A stretch of DNA of 64,000 bases from positions 5,022,001-5,086,000 of the forward strand of contig NZ_JACHNE010000001.1 in assembly GCF_014205255.1 (NCBI RefSeq), in the 5' to 3' direction. Within the stretch, counting starts at the first letter, position 1. The number at the start of each line of letters is the position of its first letter. A program made the position numbers and the translations under genes. The stretch comes from Streptomyces caelestis (GTDB lineage: Bacteria; Actinomycetota; Actinomycetes; Streptomycetales; Streptomycetaceae). The notes below the pieces were generated by a model. That model saw nothing but the letters and a program-made list of their open reading frames with translations, was not told where the DNA came from and did not search any database. Positions 34,258 through 42,171 of this stretch are shown piece by piece.

Positions 34258-35931
34258 TTACCGCGGCACGGTCACTGCCATAAGTTTGCCGTCCCCAAGG
34301 TGTAGCCAGCCTCGGCCGGGCGTGACTGGGTTGCCGACAACGGAGTCTCCCGTCCTGATGCCGATCCAGTCACCGGCGTGCCGCTCTTGAGGAGACAGGA
34401 GGAGGCCGCGGTGGGCTCTCTTCGCCCCGTTTAGCCAGCGGTAGCTCGTCTGGAGCTTTTCTTCATCGCCTGCCAGGACCAGCGCCGTACCCGCGTCAAA
34501 GCCGTGCTCCAAAAGGTTCCGCAGAACTCGCCAGGCACTGCACTCGCCCAAGAGTTCCGCGTCGTCCATCACGACGACGATCGGCTGTTCAGCAGACGCC
34601 ACAGACACTCGGCTTTCAGGTTCGTCCTGCCCGATGTCGTCCTGAACGAAGTAGGCCAGCACGCCCTCCTGGCCAATCAGCTCTCGTAGAGGCGACGGCC
34701 TGGGCGTGGCTAACACGAGTGGAACGCCAACTGCGAGCAGAGAGCGTGCCATGCTCACCAGCGCCGTGGAGCGACCCGACCTTGCCGGGCCGGCCACAAC
34801 GAACGCGGGAGCTGTACCGGAGGCCAGATTAGGGCCGTACGCAGCCAGGTTGTCGCCTCCGACACCCGTAAGTGCCCACAACCTCGGTGCAGCCGGGTCC
34901 CGCATGGCCCACGCCTCGTCGAAACTGATACTCGACGGCAACACGTCAGAGCGTTTCTGTATCTCCAAGGCGTCGCGGGCAGCCTCCCACAAGCCGAGCA
35001 ACAGAACATGATCCTCTAGCGTCAGCCGCGCCATGTGAGAAAACGCGACGATCGCCTCACGCTCGGGCAGGTCATCGTGGGTGTACCAGCGGATCCACGC
35101 ATCCGACGAGACGCCCGTCTGCTCCTCCATGTAAGTGAAGGACCACTTGCGCTTCAGCCTGTGTTCGTCAAGGAGGCGACGCAGCGTGACCAGCTCCAAT
35201 CGCGCCGGAGAGTCGGGCACCTCGAATTCTCTGCTCTTCACACCGTAGAAAGTCGCGTTTGCTGGACGTCGCTCCTCTGCGGCATCAGCCATCCTGGCGA
35301 AGCCCTTACTGCGGCGCACCACACCAAGAAACACTCTCAGAGCATCCTTGTCGTGCCAAAGGGCCTGTGCTGCGTTGAGGATCAGTCCCTTCAAGGATTC
35401 CTCCGCGTAGTTGGACTGCGCAGCGCCTCGGCCGGGGTTGGATCGCGTCCCCGTGCCGGCCGATGGCTCTTCCGCTGCCCGCCCGCTTGGGTCCTTGGCG
35501 TCCTGCTTGGGTGAGTCCTCGGAAAACTCAGTCGTGTCGTCTGCGTCGTCATCGGCAGCAGGCGTGGGGCTATCTGCTGGAGGATCTACCGCTGCTTGGG
35601 CGACCCTCTCGCTGACGACTTGCTTCCACAGGCCCTTGAATCGGTCGACCTCGCCGTCTACGTCGTTGTGCCGATCGACTTCGGCCAGGACGCGGACGAT
35701 GGCCTCAAGGCGGCCCCACGGCGGGAGATCTGGCTTCTGGAAGGCGTCCAGCACTGCCTGGTGATTCACGATCCAGTAGTCCTGCGCATCCTTCCCGACG
35801 TGATCGCGAATAGTCCGCGCTGACGGGAGCCCCGCGTCCAGCCGCAGATCATGGAGTTCATCGTTCAGCCTCTTCAGGTCAGGCTGGTCAGCCAACTCGG
35901 GCCTCTTCCATGGCTGAGCAACCACCGTCAC
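34258..35931 (-). CDS. HTH-containing protein with a C-terminal FtsK/EccC-like ATPase domain
   Basis: 557 residues from GTG 35931 (RBS AAGGGGG). An N-terminal HTH-like unit (~18-90) is followed by an acidic disordered linker (~113-170), a helical segment (~172-230), a second HTH-like unit (~240-310: MEEQTGVSSDAWIRWYTHDD), then an ATPase domain ~330-557. This domain matches the terminal ATPase of FtsK/EccC: P-loop GPARSGRST (381-389) with Arg in place of the usual Lys, Walker B IVVVMDDAEL (451-), RGLLLSP and PGRGWLHLGDGKL. No TM segment. Codon use looks less GC-biased than in core genes. Divergent from a small membrane protein that may anchor it. Function unknown. Confidence 0.75.
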   Translation of the reverse strand: MTVVAQPWKRPELADQPDLKRLNDELHDLRLDAGLPSARTIRDHVGKDAQDYWIVNHQAVLDAFQKPDLPPWGRLEAIVRVLAEVDRHNDVDGEVDRFKGLWKQVVSERVAQAAVDPPADSPTPAADDDADDTTEFSEDSPKQDAKDPSGRAAEEPSAGTGTRSNPGRGAAQSNYAEESLKGLILNAAQALWHDKDALRVFLGVVRRSKGFARMADAAEERRPANATFYGVKSREFEVPDSPARLELVTLRRLLDEHRLKRKWSFTYMEEQTGVSSDAWIRWYTHDDLPEREAIVAFSHMARLTLEDHVLLLGLWEAARDALEIQKRSDVLPSSISFDEAWAMRDPAAPRLWALTGVGGDNLAAYGPNLASGTAPAFVVAGPARSGRSTALVSMARSLLAVGVPLVLATPRPSPLRELIGQEGVLAYFVQDDIGQDEPESRVSVASAEQPIVVVMDDAELLGECSAWRVLRNLLEHGFDAGTALVLAGDEEKLQTSYRWLNGAKRAHRGLLLSPQERHAGDWIGIRTGDSVVGNPVTPGRGWLHLGDGKLMAVTVPR

Positions 35932-36134
35932 TGCCCCCTTGGTGCTTCTGTGTCAGGTCTTGTAGATCAGTCGCGTCGGCGCCCGCACTCACAGGCGTCA
36001 GGATCAGTCATGCCCGTCATTCAGCGGCTGTTCTTGGCCGATGTTGTCAGCGATCGTCATGGGGCGTCAGGACCGTCCGTGAGGCACCCACGCTGGATGC
36101 ACCACAGTCAGTGCCACACAGAAGGTAGGTCCTC

Positions 36135-36284
36135 ATGGAACAGATCAGTTTGCGCCTCGTAGTCCTCCTGCTGGTCGGAGTCCTCGTCGTCGCCTTGACC
36201 CTGCATGCACCCGAAGTTGGGGCGGCCTTGGCGGTAGCCACCGCGGTGGTAGCACTACTCGCCCAACTGATGGGTCGTGAATGA
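36135..36284 (+). CDS. Small two-TM protein divergent from the HTH-FtsK gene
   Basis: 49 residues, with GAAGGTAGG 5 nt upstream of the ATG. Two hydrophobic helices, LRLVVLLLVGVLVVALTL (~6-23) and GAALAVATAVVALLAQLM (~29-46), are joined by HAPEV and end in GRE. The size and the divergent position suggest a membrane partner of the HTH-FtsK protein. Seen: coding frame, RBS, hydrophobicity; the partnership is inferred. Confidence 0.65.
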   Translation: MEQISLRLVVLLLVGVLVVALTLHAPEVGAALAVATAVVALLAQLMGRE

Positions 36285-36449
36285 CGCTTGGGCGATCGGA
36301 GATGCTTGCATGCCATGGGTCACCCGGTCTCTCAGTGATCCGCTTCCGCCGTCCTCCGCATCCTCGGCCAAGGGAACACCACCGGCAGGCTCGTCACCGA
36401 GGCTGCTGATTTCGGTCCCACCCGTACACCGTTGGTCAACGGTGAGCGC

Positions 36450-36980
36450 TCAGCTTCGGAGGCCCTTGATCATGACTGCGTACACCGGTGAGTCGGCGAA
36501 GGGTTGTTGTTCGCCCGCCTTGGTGTATCCCCACGACTCGTAGAGCGCCTGCACCTTGGGGTGGGTCACGTCGACCAGGAGTACTGCGAGGTCTTCGGTG
36601 CGCTCCTTCAGCAAGGCTTCGTGGAGGCGATCGGAAATGCCCTGCTTGCGCCAACTCGGACGCACCATCACCTCGGACACGGCGTAGGTGGAGGAGTAGC
36701 CGTTGTTCGGCACGTATGTGGTGGAGCGCCACCATTCCCGGCCCGGTGCGAGGGGGGCGCCGTAGGCGAAGCCGACCGGTTCGTCTTCGTCGTACGCCAC
36801 CACGCAGGAGAAGCCGTCCATGCCGGTCCAGTGGTCGACGAACCAGGCGAAGCGCTGGTGGAAGGGGTCGTCCATCTGGTCGGCGTAGGCGTCGGCGTGT
36901 ACGTCGATGAGCATCTGCCGGAAGCCTTCGGGAAGGTTTCCGTGCTGGAAGTGACGCAGGTCGGTCACGCTCGGCTCCAT
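36450..36980 (-). CDS. GNAT-family N-acetyltransferase
   Basis: 176 residues. GNAT core: VVAYDEDEPVGFAYGAPLAP, SEVMVRPSWRKQGISDRLHE (acetyl-CoA loop, slightly divergent), VLLVDVTHPKVQALYESWGY. The start overlaps the stop of the XRE gene by 16 bp, so it is translated in the same operon. Substrate unknown. Confidence 0.87.
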   Translation of the reverse strand: MEPSVTDLRHFQHGNLPEGFRQMLIDVHADAYADQMDDPFHQRFAWFVDHWTGMDGFSCVVAYDEDEPVGFAYGAPLAPGREWWRSTTYVPNNGYSSTYAVSEVMVRPSWRKQGISDRLHEALLKERTEDLAVLLVDVTHPKVQALYESWGYTKAGEQQPFADSPVYAVMIKGLRS

Positions 36981-38218
36981 TCGGTTCGCATGCGGTCTGC
37001 CCAGTCTCGTGCGCAGGAGGCGGAGGGGGCCATGACGAACAGGCCCCGGTGGAAGTCGCCCATGAGGGTGCGCATACGGCCGGGTAGTGGATCGCCATCC
37101 ATGATCGTGAAGACGTCGGTGGCTGAGGCCGTGGCCTGTTCGGCTTCTCCCTGGTGGAGCTGTGCGAGGGCGAGTTGGGCGGTCGCGAGGGCCCTGTTGC
37201 GCCGGAAGGCGGACGGGATCCTGGCCAGAGCGCGGTGTGCCATGGCTTCGGCGTGAGGGTGGCGTCCGCTGTTGAACTGGACGATCGCGGCGAGGTGGTC
37301 GAGTTCGGCCTGCCCGTAGAAAGCCGTCCAGCGTGGGCGCTCGCGGTCGGCCACCCTGGTGAAGGTGTCCTGGGCCGATCCCAGAGAGCGCAGGCCCGCA
37401 TGGCCGTCACCGAGGGCTGCGTATGCGAGAGCGACGCGGACTCGGCCCAGCGAGTCGAAGAACGGGTCTCGGCGAGCCGCTGAGGAGGCTTGCGCGGCCT
37501 GAGCTGCCGCGAGTGCTTCGGGCCAGTTCTGCCGCTGATAGGCGAGCATCGAGAGGTTGACCCACACCCGGATTTCAGTAGGGCCGTCCTGGGAGAGGCC
37601 GGCGTACGCCGCTGATTCGTTCAGGTAGCTCTGGGCCTGGTCGAGGTTGCGGGCGTCGATGCAGGACCAGGCGGCGATGGTGGTGTACTCGGCGGCCAGT
37701 GCGTACAGGGCTCGGCGGACGCGTTCGCCGGCGTTGCGCTGCTGTAGTTCCAGCACCCTGGTGCGGCCCTGGGCGGCGGCCTTCTCCAGTGCCGTGTGTC
37801 CGCCCTGGCGGTCGTCCGCTTCGACAAGGGCGTTCATCCCGGCAGCGACCCGGGCCACGTCCGACATGCCGACGGTCCGGCGTTGGGCCACCAAGGGAAC
37901 GGCGGCAGCTGCGCTTCCGGTCGCTGAGGTGAGGAAAGTGCGACGCCGCACGGGGTCCTCCTGCGGGTGTTGCATGGTGCGTGGTGCGCTGAACCCTAAG
38001 TCCTCGACGGGACAACCGAACACCCGCTCCAGGGCTGCACACGTGCGTCCGATGGGGCGGCGGGAGGTCCCATTGAGGAGGTTGCGGACTGTGCGGTCGG
38101 AGACGTCACCGGGCCTGCCGGTGATCTCTGCCAGCGCAGCGTTCATCCGACCAGCCAATTCTTCCTGGGTGAGCCCGAGTTCCTCCATCCGGCTCTTGAG
38201 GATGGCGTTCGCTCCCAT
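36965..38218 (-). CDS. XRE-family regulator with TPR-like C-terminal domain
   Basis: 417 residues. The N-terminal HTH (~6-75: MEELGLTQEELAGRMNAALA ... DRTVRNLLNG) is followed by a Tat-like basic/hydrophobic stretch RRRTFLTSATGSAAAAVPLV (~92-111) and a long helical TPR-like region to the end (ALYALAAEYTTIAAWSCIDA; EALAAAQAAQ). This layout is common near Streptomyces RiPP and signalling clusters. Tgm-type cluster genes start 250 bp away on the other strand, so a regulatory link is plausible. Confidence 0.86.
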   Translation of the reverse strand: MGANAILKSRMEELGLTQEELAGRMNAALAEITGRPGDVSDRTVRNLLNGTSRRPIGRTCAALERVFGCPVEDLGFSAPRTMQHPQEDPVRRRTFLTSATGSAAAAVPLVAQRRTVGMSDVARVAAGMNALVEADDRQGGHTALEKAAAQGRTRVLELQQRNAGERVRRALYALAAEYTTIAAWSCIDARNLDQAQSYLNESAAYAGLSQDGPTEIRVWVNLSMLAYQRQNWPEALAAAQAAQASSAARRDPFFDSLGRVRVALAYAALGDGHAGLRSLGSAQDTFTRVADRERPRWTAFYGQAELDHLAAIVQFNSGRHPHAEAMAHRALARIPSAFRRNRALATAQLALAQLHQGEAEQATASATDVFTIMDGDPLPGRMRTLMGDFHRGLFVMAPSASCARDWADRMRTEWSRA

Positions 38219-38230
38219 GGACCGACCGTA
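38219..38230 (-). promoter_or_regulatory. Putative leaderless -10 for the XRE-TPR gene
   Basis: On the minus strand TACGGT (38225-38230) is 6 nt before the ATG at 38218, with no RBS between them. Confidence 0.42.
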
Positions 38231-38263
38231 GCCCTGTGGTTACCGGCCGAACCAGCCCCGAGG

Positions 38264-38485
38264 TCACCAGAGCGTAAAGTCTTCCGGTTCGCGTAGGTGC
38301 TGCGGGGCGCGACTTTTCCTGTTCGCCGTCGGCCAAGGGCCGTTGACTCGGTACCAGCCGTTGAGCGGGCGAGATTCCCCTTCCTGCCTCTCGATGGCGT
38401 GCAGGAAAGCCCGCTCCTGCGGACCCTTCGCGGGGCGGGCGTCCCAGCCTCGGAGGGATGACCCCTTGACCACGACCGCCGCCAA
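38264..38485 (-). CDS. Small Trp-rich hypothetical protein
   Basis: 73 residues from a TTG (or a GTG four codons in). Third codon positions are about 79% G/C, suggesting it is coding. Sequence features are SLRGWDARPAKGPQERAFLH, RPLNGWYRVNGPWPTANRKS and a terminal EPEDFTLW. It overlaps the start of the divergent HATPase gene by 20 bp. No function recognised. Confidence 0.45.
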   Translation of the reverse strand: MAAVVVKGSSLRGWDARPAKGPQERAFLHAIERQEGESRPLNGWYRVNGPWPTANRKSRAPQHLREPEDFTLW

Positions 38486-38888
38486 ACCAACAGCGACCGG
38501 TGTCCCGGGCTACACCGAGACGATGCCGTGCGAGCCGGAGTCCGCGCGCCGCGCACGTCTGCTTGTCTCCGCGGCTCTGGACACTTGGGGCATAGGCGAG
38601 TTGGCCGAGGCGGGCACTCTGATTGTTTCGGAGCTGATCAGCAATGCCGTCAGCCACACGCCCTGTCGCGTGGTCCGTGTGGTGATTCGGCGCGAGACGG
38701 CCGAAGTGATTCGGGTCGGCGTTGCCGACAAATGCCGAGACACCCCGGAACTGGGCTGTCCTGAAGGTGACTCCGAGGGCGGCCGTGGTCTGATCCTGGT
38801 CGAGTCGCTGAGCTGGCGGTGGGGCTACGACCTGCATCGTTGGGGCAAGCTCGTCTGGGCAGAGCTGCGGGTGCCGGCCGCATGCTGA
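38466..38888 (+). CDS. Anti-sigma/HATPase_c-type ATP-binding protein
   Basis: 140 residues from TTG 38466, chosen because GGAGGG lies 9 nt upstream. GHKL ATPase fold: LIVSELISNAVSHT (N-box, near residue 62), IRVGVADKCRDTPEL (G1), and EGGRGLILVESLSWRWGY (G2). This is the RsbW-like class abundant in Streptomyces and very often next to ATP-grasp RiPP clusters. Overlaps the next gene by 7 nt. Confidence 0.85.
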   Translation: MTTTAAKPTATGVPGYTETMPCEPESARRARLLVSAALDTWGIGELAEAGTLIVSELISNAVSHTPCRVVRVVIRRETAEVIRVGVADKCRDTPELGCPEGDSEGGRGLILVESLSWRWGYDLHRWGKLVWAELRVPAAC

Positions 38889-39244
38889 TCTCGCGTATCT
38901 CCTTACGACTCCTGCCCTCGGAGGAACTGGTCGGTGACCCGTTCCCGGACGCGTGCGTGCAGCTTGTCTTCGGCCCGACGCGTCCGTCTGACGAGGTCGG
39001 CGCGGTTGCTGTCCCAGAGTCGGTCCGAATTACTCCCGCCGACCTTGTGCGGCTGCGAGTCGAGTCGGGACTGGCTCTCGGCGAGATCCGCGCGGAGATG
39101 CAGCGTGCCGAGATCGCGTGGCGGCAGCAGCTCAGCCGCTGGTACGACGACGGCCGACTGGCAGTCGAGGCCCGCGCACCGGACATCAGCCTCCTTCAAC
39201 GGGTCCTGGACGGGCTGCGGAATCCCGGTCCGGTTTCGACGTAG
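38882..39244 (+). CDS. Hypothetical protein between the HATPase and the RiPP precursor
   Basis: 120 residues; ATG overlaps the HATPase stop (ATGCTGA). N-terminal half unrecognised; C-terminal half is helical and charged (LVRLRVESGLALGEIRAEMQ; WRQQLSRWYDDGRL). Its fixed coupling to the HATPase indicates a shared function. No TM segment or signal. Confidence 0.7.
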   Translation: MLISRISLRLLPSEELVGDPFPDACVQLVFGPTRPSDEVGAVAVPESVRITPADLVRLRVESGLALGEIRAEMQRAEIAWRQQLSRWYDDGRLAVEARAPDISLLQRVLDGLRNPGPVST

Positions 39245-39280
39245 GGCCCGATGCCTCTTCTTCCCGGTGCCCCTGAGACT

Positions 39281-39319
39281 CCCGCACAAGCAGGATCGTG
39301 TTCCTCGATGCCGTGCGGG
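39281..39319. promoter_or_regulatory. Inverted repeat before the RiPP precursor gene
   Basis: CCCGCAC (39281-39287) and GTGCGGG (39313-39319), spaced 25 bp, lie in the 121-bp gap before tgmA. Could be a terminator of the upstream pair or an operator. Confidence 0.35.
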
Positions 39320-39365
39320 TGAGCAAGTCAGGCGAAGGACAGAACTTCTGACAGGAAGGAAGACC

Positions 39366-39668
39366 GTGTTCAACCACATGGATCGATTCCCCACGGGCAG
39401 CCCGCTGCCGCAGGGGCATCTGACGGCGGCCCCGTGGGGTCTCCGTCGCATCGCCCCGTACCCGCCCGTCGACGGCCCCGTCTACGCGACGGTGACGCTG
39501 GATCCGGAGACGCAGACCGCCCGGTACTTCCACACTTCCGGGGTGCCCACCATGTCCCCGGGCCACGGCACATCCTCCGGTACGAATCCCGCGACCGGCA
39601 CCACGGGCCAGGGCGACCGCAACAGCGACTCCCCGGACAGCGACACGGGGAACGACACCGACCAGTGA
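39366..39668 (+). CDS. tgmA: Putative ATP-grasp-modified RiPP precursor
   Basis: 100 residues from GTG 39366, with GGAAGGA 5 nt upstream. The leader has the family signature PWGLRRIAPYPP and VTLDPETQTARYFHTSG. The C-terminal ~45 residues, after SPGHGT, are Thr/Ser/Asp/Gly-rich (GTSSGTNPATGTTGQGDRNS then DSPDSDTGNDTDQ), fitting a core in which Thr/Ser side chains are ester-linked to Asp side chains by an ATP-grasp ligase. The stop overlaps the tgmB start (GTGA). The final product is unknown. Confidence 0.85.
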   Translation: MFNHMDRFPTGSPLPQGHLTAAPWGLRRIAPYPPVDGPVYATVTLDPETQTARYFHTSGVPTMSPGHGTSSGTNPATGTTGQGDRNSDSPDSDTGNDTDQ

Positions 39669-40636
39669 CTCCAGTGACGAGCGACGATCGTCCGGTCCTG
39701 GTGGTCACCAACCTCGACGACCCGACTGCGGACTTCGTGATCGCCGAGCTGCACGACCGGGGGGTCCCGGTCGTGCGGTTCGACTCCGGTGACTTCCCCG
39801 CCACTCTGTCGTGTTCGGCCGCCATCGGCGGCACTGACAGGTGGCGGGGAAGCGTGCAGACCCCGAGCCGACGCGCCGACCTGGGCGCGGTGCGTTCCTT
39901 GTACTACCGGCGCCCCTCCGGGTTTGCCTTCCCTCACCTCGACAAGCAGGATGAGCGATTCGCCGTGGCCCAAGCGCGCTACGGGCTCGGCGGCATCCTG
40001 ACCTCTCTGCCTGGCTGCCTTTACGTCAACCACCCCAATCGCATCGGCGACGCCGAGTACAAGCCAGCCGGGCTCGCGGCAGCGGCAGCGGCCGGCTTCA
40101 CGCTTACGCCGACGTTGATCACCAACGTTCCCGACGACGCACGGGCCTTCATCAGGGCGCACGGCCCTGTCATCTTCAAGCCGATCTCGGTTCCGCTCTA
40201 CCTGGTCGACGGCAAGGCCCAGACCGTCCCCGTGACCGAGGTGACCGCCGACGAGATCGACGACTCCGTATCCGGCACCATGCACCTCTTCCAGAAGCGG
40301 GTGGACAAGGTTGCCGATATCCGGGTGACTGTGATCGGCGAGCAGATCTTCGCCGTGCGGATCGACTCCGGTCTCCTCGACTGGCGTACGGACTACGGCA
40401 CTCACACATACACGCCGCTTGCCACGCCACCCGCGGTGGAACGGTCGATGCGTGCCTATCTGAAGCACTTCGGGCTCGTCTTCGGGGCGTTCGACTTCGC
40501 TCTGACCGACTGCGGCGAGTGGATCTTCATCGAGTGCAATCCTTCCGGGCAGTGGGCATGGATGGAGCCGCCGACCGGTCTGCCGATGACCGCCGCACTC
40601 GCCGATCTCCTGGAAGGAGGACTCCGTGGCCAGTGA
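39665..40636 (+). CDS. tgmB: ATP-grasp ribosomal peptide maturase
   Basis: 323 residues. N-terminal pre-ATP-grasp domain (VLVVTNLDDPTADFVIAELH; SLYYRRPSGF), then ATP-grasp with nucleotide Lys in VIFKPISVP, LFQKRVDKVADIRVTVIG, and the metal-binding DFALTDCGEWIFIECNPSGQ (Asp, Glu, Asn). It would activate side-chain carboxylates of TgmA as acyl-phosphates and close ester (or amide) bonds. Start GTG overlaps tgmA; stop overlaps tgmC. Confidence 0.9.
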   Translation: MTPVTSDDRPVLVVTNLDDPTADFVIAELHDRGVPVVRFDSGDFPATLSCSAAIGGTDRWRGSVQTPSRRADLGAVRSLYYRRPSGFAFPHLDKQDERFAVAQARYGLGGILTSLPGCLYVNHPNRIGDAEYKPAGLAAAAAAGFTLTPTLITNVPDDARAFIRAHGPVIFKPISVPLYLVDGKAQTVPVTEVTADEIDDSVSGTMHLFQKRVDKVADIRVTVIGEQIFAVRIDSGLLDWRTDYGTHTYTPLATPPAVERSMRAYLKHFGLVFGAFDFALTDCGEWIFIECNPSGQWAWMEPPTGLPMTAALADLLEGGLRGQ

Positions 40637-41813
40637 AACCGACATCGAGACGGCCGCGGCCGATCTCCGGCGCCGGCTCGCCCGACAACTGGAGAAGGAC
40701 GGCTGGCTGCGCTCGCCGCAGTGGCGGGCCGCCGTGGAGGCCGTGCCCCGCCACAGATTCATCCCGCGCTTCTACCGGGAGAGCCACGCCCCGGGCGCCA
40801 CCACCTGGGAGCCGGTCACACCGGAGACGGTCGGCAAGGAGGAGTGGCTCCGGCTCGTCTACACCGACGAGACATGGATGACTCAGTTCGGCGGCCGGGA
40901 CATCGACTGGGCCGACCCGAAGCCGATCAGCAACGCGACCCCGACCTCGTCTTCGACGTTGCCGAGCCTCGTGGTCCGGATGCTCGAGGACCTGGATGTG
41001 CAGGACGGCATGAATGTGCTGGAGATCGGCACCGGAACCGGTTACTCGACAGCACTGATGTGCCACCGGCTCGGTAGCGAGGGCGTGACCTCAATCGAGA
41101 CGGACGAGGGCGTGGCCCGACGAGCCTGCCACGCCCTCACCGGATCCGGTCATACCCCCCACCTGCTGGTAGGGGACGGCCGCGCCGGCCACCCCGACGG
41201 AGCCCCGTACGACCGCCTGATCGCCACGTGCGGCTTCCGCAGCATCCCGCCCGCCTGGCTGGAACAGGTCCGGCCGGGCGGCGTCATCCTCACCACCCTT
41301 CGCGGCTGGATGCGCTCCCTCGGCCTGGCCAAACTCATCGTCACGGGTGACAGCGCGAGCGGCTGGTTCAGCGAGGACGACCCAAGCTTCATGATCGCCC
41401 GCCAGCAGGACGCACCGGAGAGCCTCGGCATGGTGCCGGGCCCCGACGACGGGACGGTACGGAAAGCCGTACGCGGGCCAGAGCTTCTCACCAGCTCCGG
41501 GTCGGCGTTCATGGCGCAGCTTGCGGCGCCGGACGCCCGTTTCTTCTCGATGGCGGTCGACGGCGGCCCGGTCAGCACGTTTCTACTGGACAGCGTTACC
41601 GATTCCTTCGCCGTCCTCGCTCCCACGGACGGCGGCTGGCAGGTCAGGCAGGGCGGCCCCCGCCGCCTGTGGGACGCGATCGAGTCGGCGGTGGCCACCT
41701 GGGAGGAGTACGGCTCACCGAACACCGCGGCGTTCGGCGTGACTGTCTCCCGCGACCAGCAGGCCGTCTGGCTCGGGAACCCGAACGGCCCACAGTGGGC
41801 GCTACCCTCCTGA
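40626..41813 (+). CDS. tgmC: PIMT-like methyltransferase of the ATP-grasp peptide system
   Basis: 395 residues from GTG 40626, overlapping tgmB by 11 nt. Protein-L-isoaspartate methyltransferase-like fold: VPRHRFIPRFYRE, NATPTSSSTLPSLVVRMLED (PIMT-like active-site region with Ser/Thr), SAM motif LEIGTGTGYSTALM, LLVGDGRAG, YDRLIATCGFRSIP. A C-terminal extension of ~150 residues is special to this maturase family. Related graspetide PIMTs methylate an Asp that then collapses to aspartimide; that outcome is inferred here. Confidence 0.9.
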   Translation: MASETDIETAAADLRRRLARQLEKDGWLRSPQWRAAVEAVPRHRFIPRFYRESHAPGATTWEPVTPETVGKEEWLRLVYTDETWMTQFGGRDIDWADPKPISNATPTSSSTLPSLVVRMLEDLDVQDGMNVLEIGTGTGYSTALMCHRLGSEGVTSIETDEGVARRACHALTGSGHTPHLLVGDGRAGHPDGAPYDRLIATCGFRSIPPAWLEQVRPGGVILTTLRGWMRSLGLAKLIVTGDSASGWFSEDDPSFMIARQQDAPESLGMVPGPDDGTVRKAVRGPELLTSSGSAFMAQLAAPDARFFSMAVDGGPVSTFLLDSVTDSFAVLAPTDGGWQVRQGGPRRLWDAIESAVATWEEYGSPNTAAFGVTVSRDQQAVWLGNPNGPQWALPS

Positions 41814-41844
41814 GACAACCGCCACCGACGCGAGGAACGCCAGG

Positions 41845-42171
41845 ATGGACGACGAACCGCTGAAGGATTGGGCGGAACGCCGTGACGCGAGGATCGGCCG
41901 ACTTCGCGCCGTGCCTGCCGTGCCCGGCGACGGGCCCAGGGCATCGCATCTGAACCCGGATGCACCCCGCGCCATCGAGCGCTGGAACGGGCACGCATGG
42001 GAGCTGTACGGGTTCGCCGCCAGCCTGGCCGAGGCCCAAGCCATCCTGTACCCGGAGGCCAACGAGCCCTCACCCCCAGGGCCGGTGCCGAAGCCGCTCG
42101 GCTCCGGCACCGGCAAGCACCGCAAACCCCAGGCACCCAGGCCGGACGGTGGCGGCCGGGCACAGAGGTGA
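41845..42171 (+). CDS. DUF6087 family protein
   Basis: 108 residues; starts MDDEPLKDWAERRDARIGRL, has HLNPDAPRAIERWNGHAWEL and AEAQAILYPEA, and ends in a Pro/Lys/Arg-rich tail (GSGTGKHRKPQ). Matches the small Streptomyces DUF6087 family, function unknown. 31 bp after tgmC, possibly co-transcribed. Its 3' end abuts the relaxase remnant. Confidence 0.7.
   Translation: MDDEPLKDWAERRDARIGRLRAVPAVPGDGPRASHLNPDAPRAIERWNGHAWELYGFAASLAEAQAILYPEANEPSPPGPVPKPLGSGTGKHRKPQAPRPDGGGRAQR

Noticed and set aside
34258..35931. HTH-FtsK protein as a conjugative TraB/TraSA translocase
   Set aside because: Plasmid translocases have TM helices or a complete RecA-like motor with canonical Walker A Lys and a C-terminal gamma-type domain; these are absent here.
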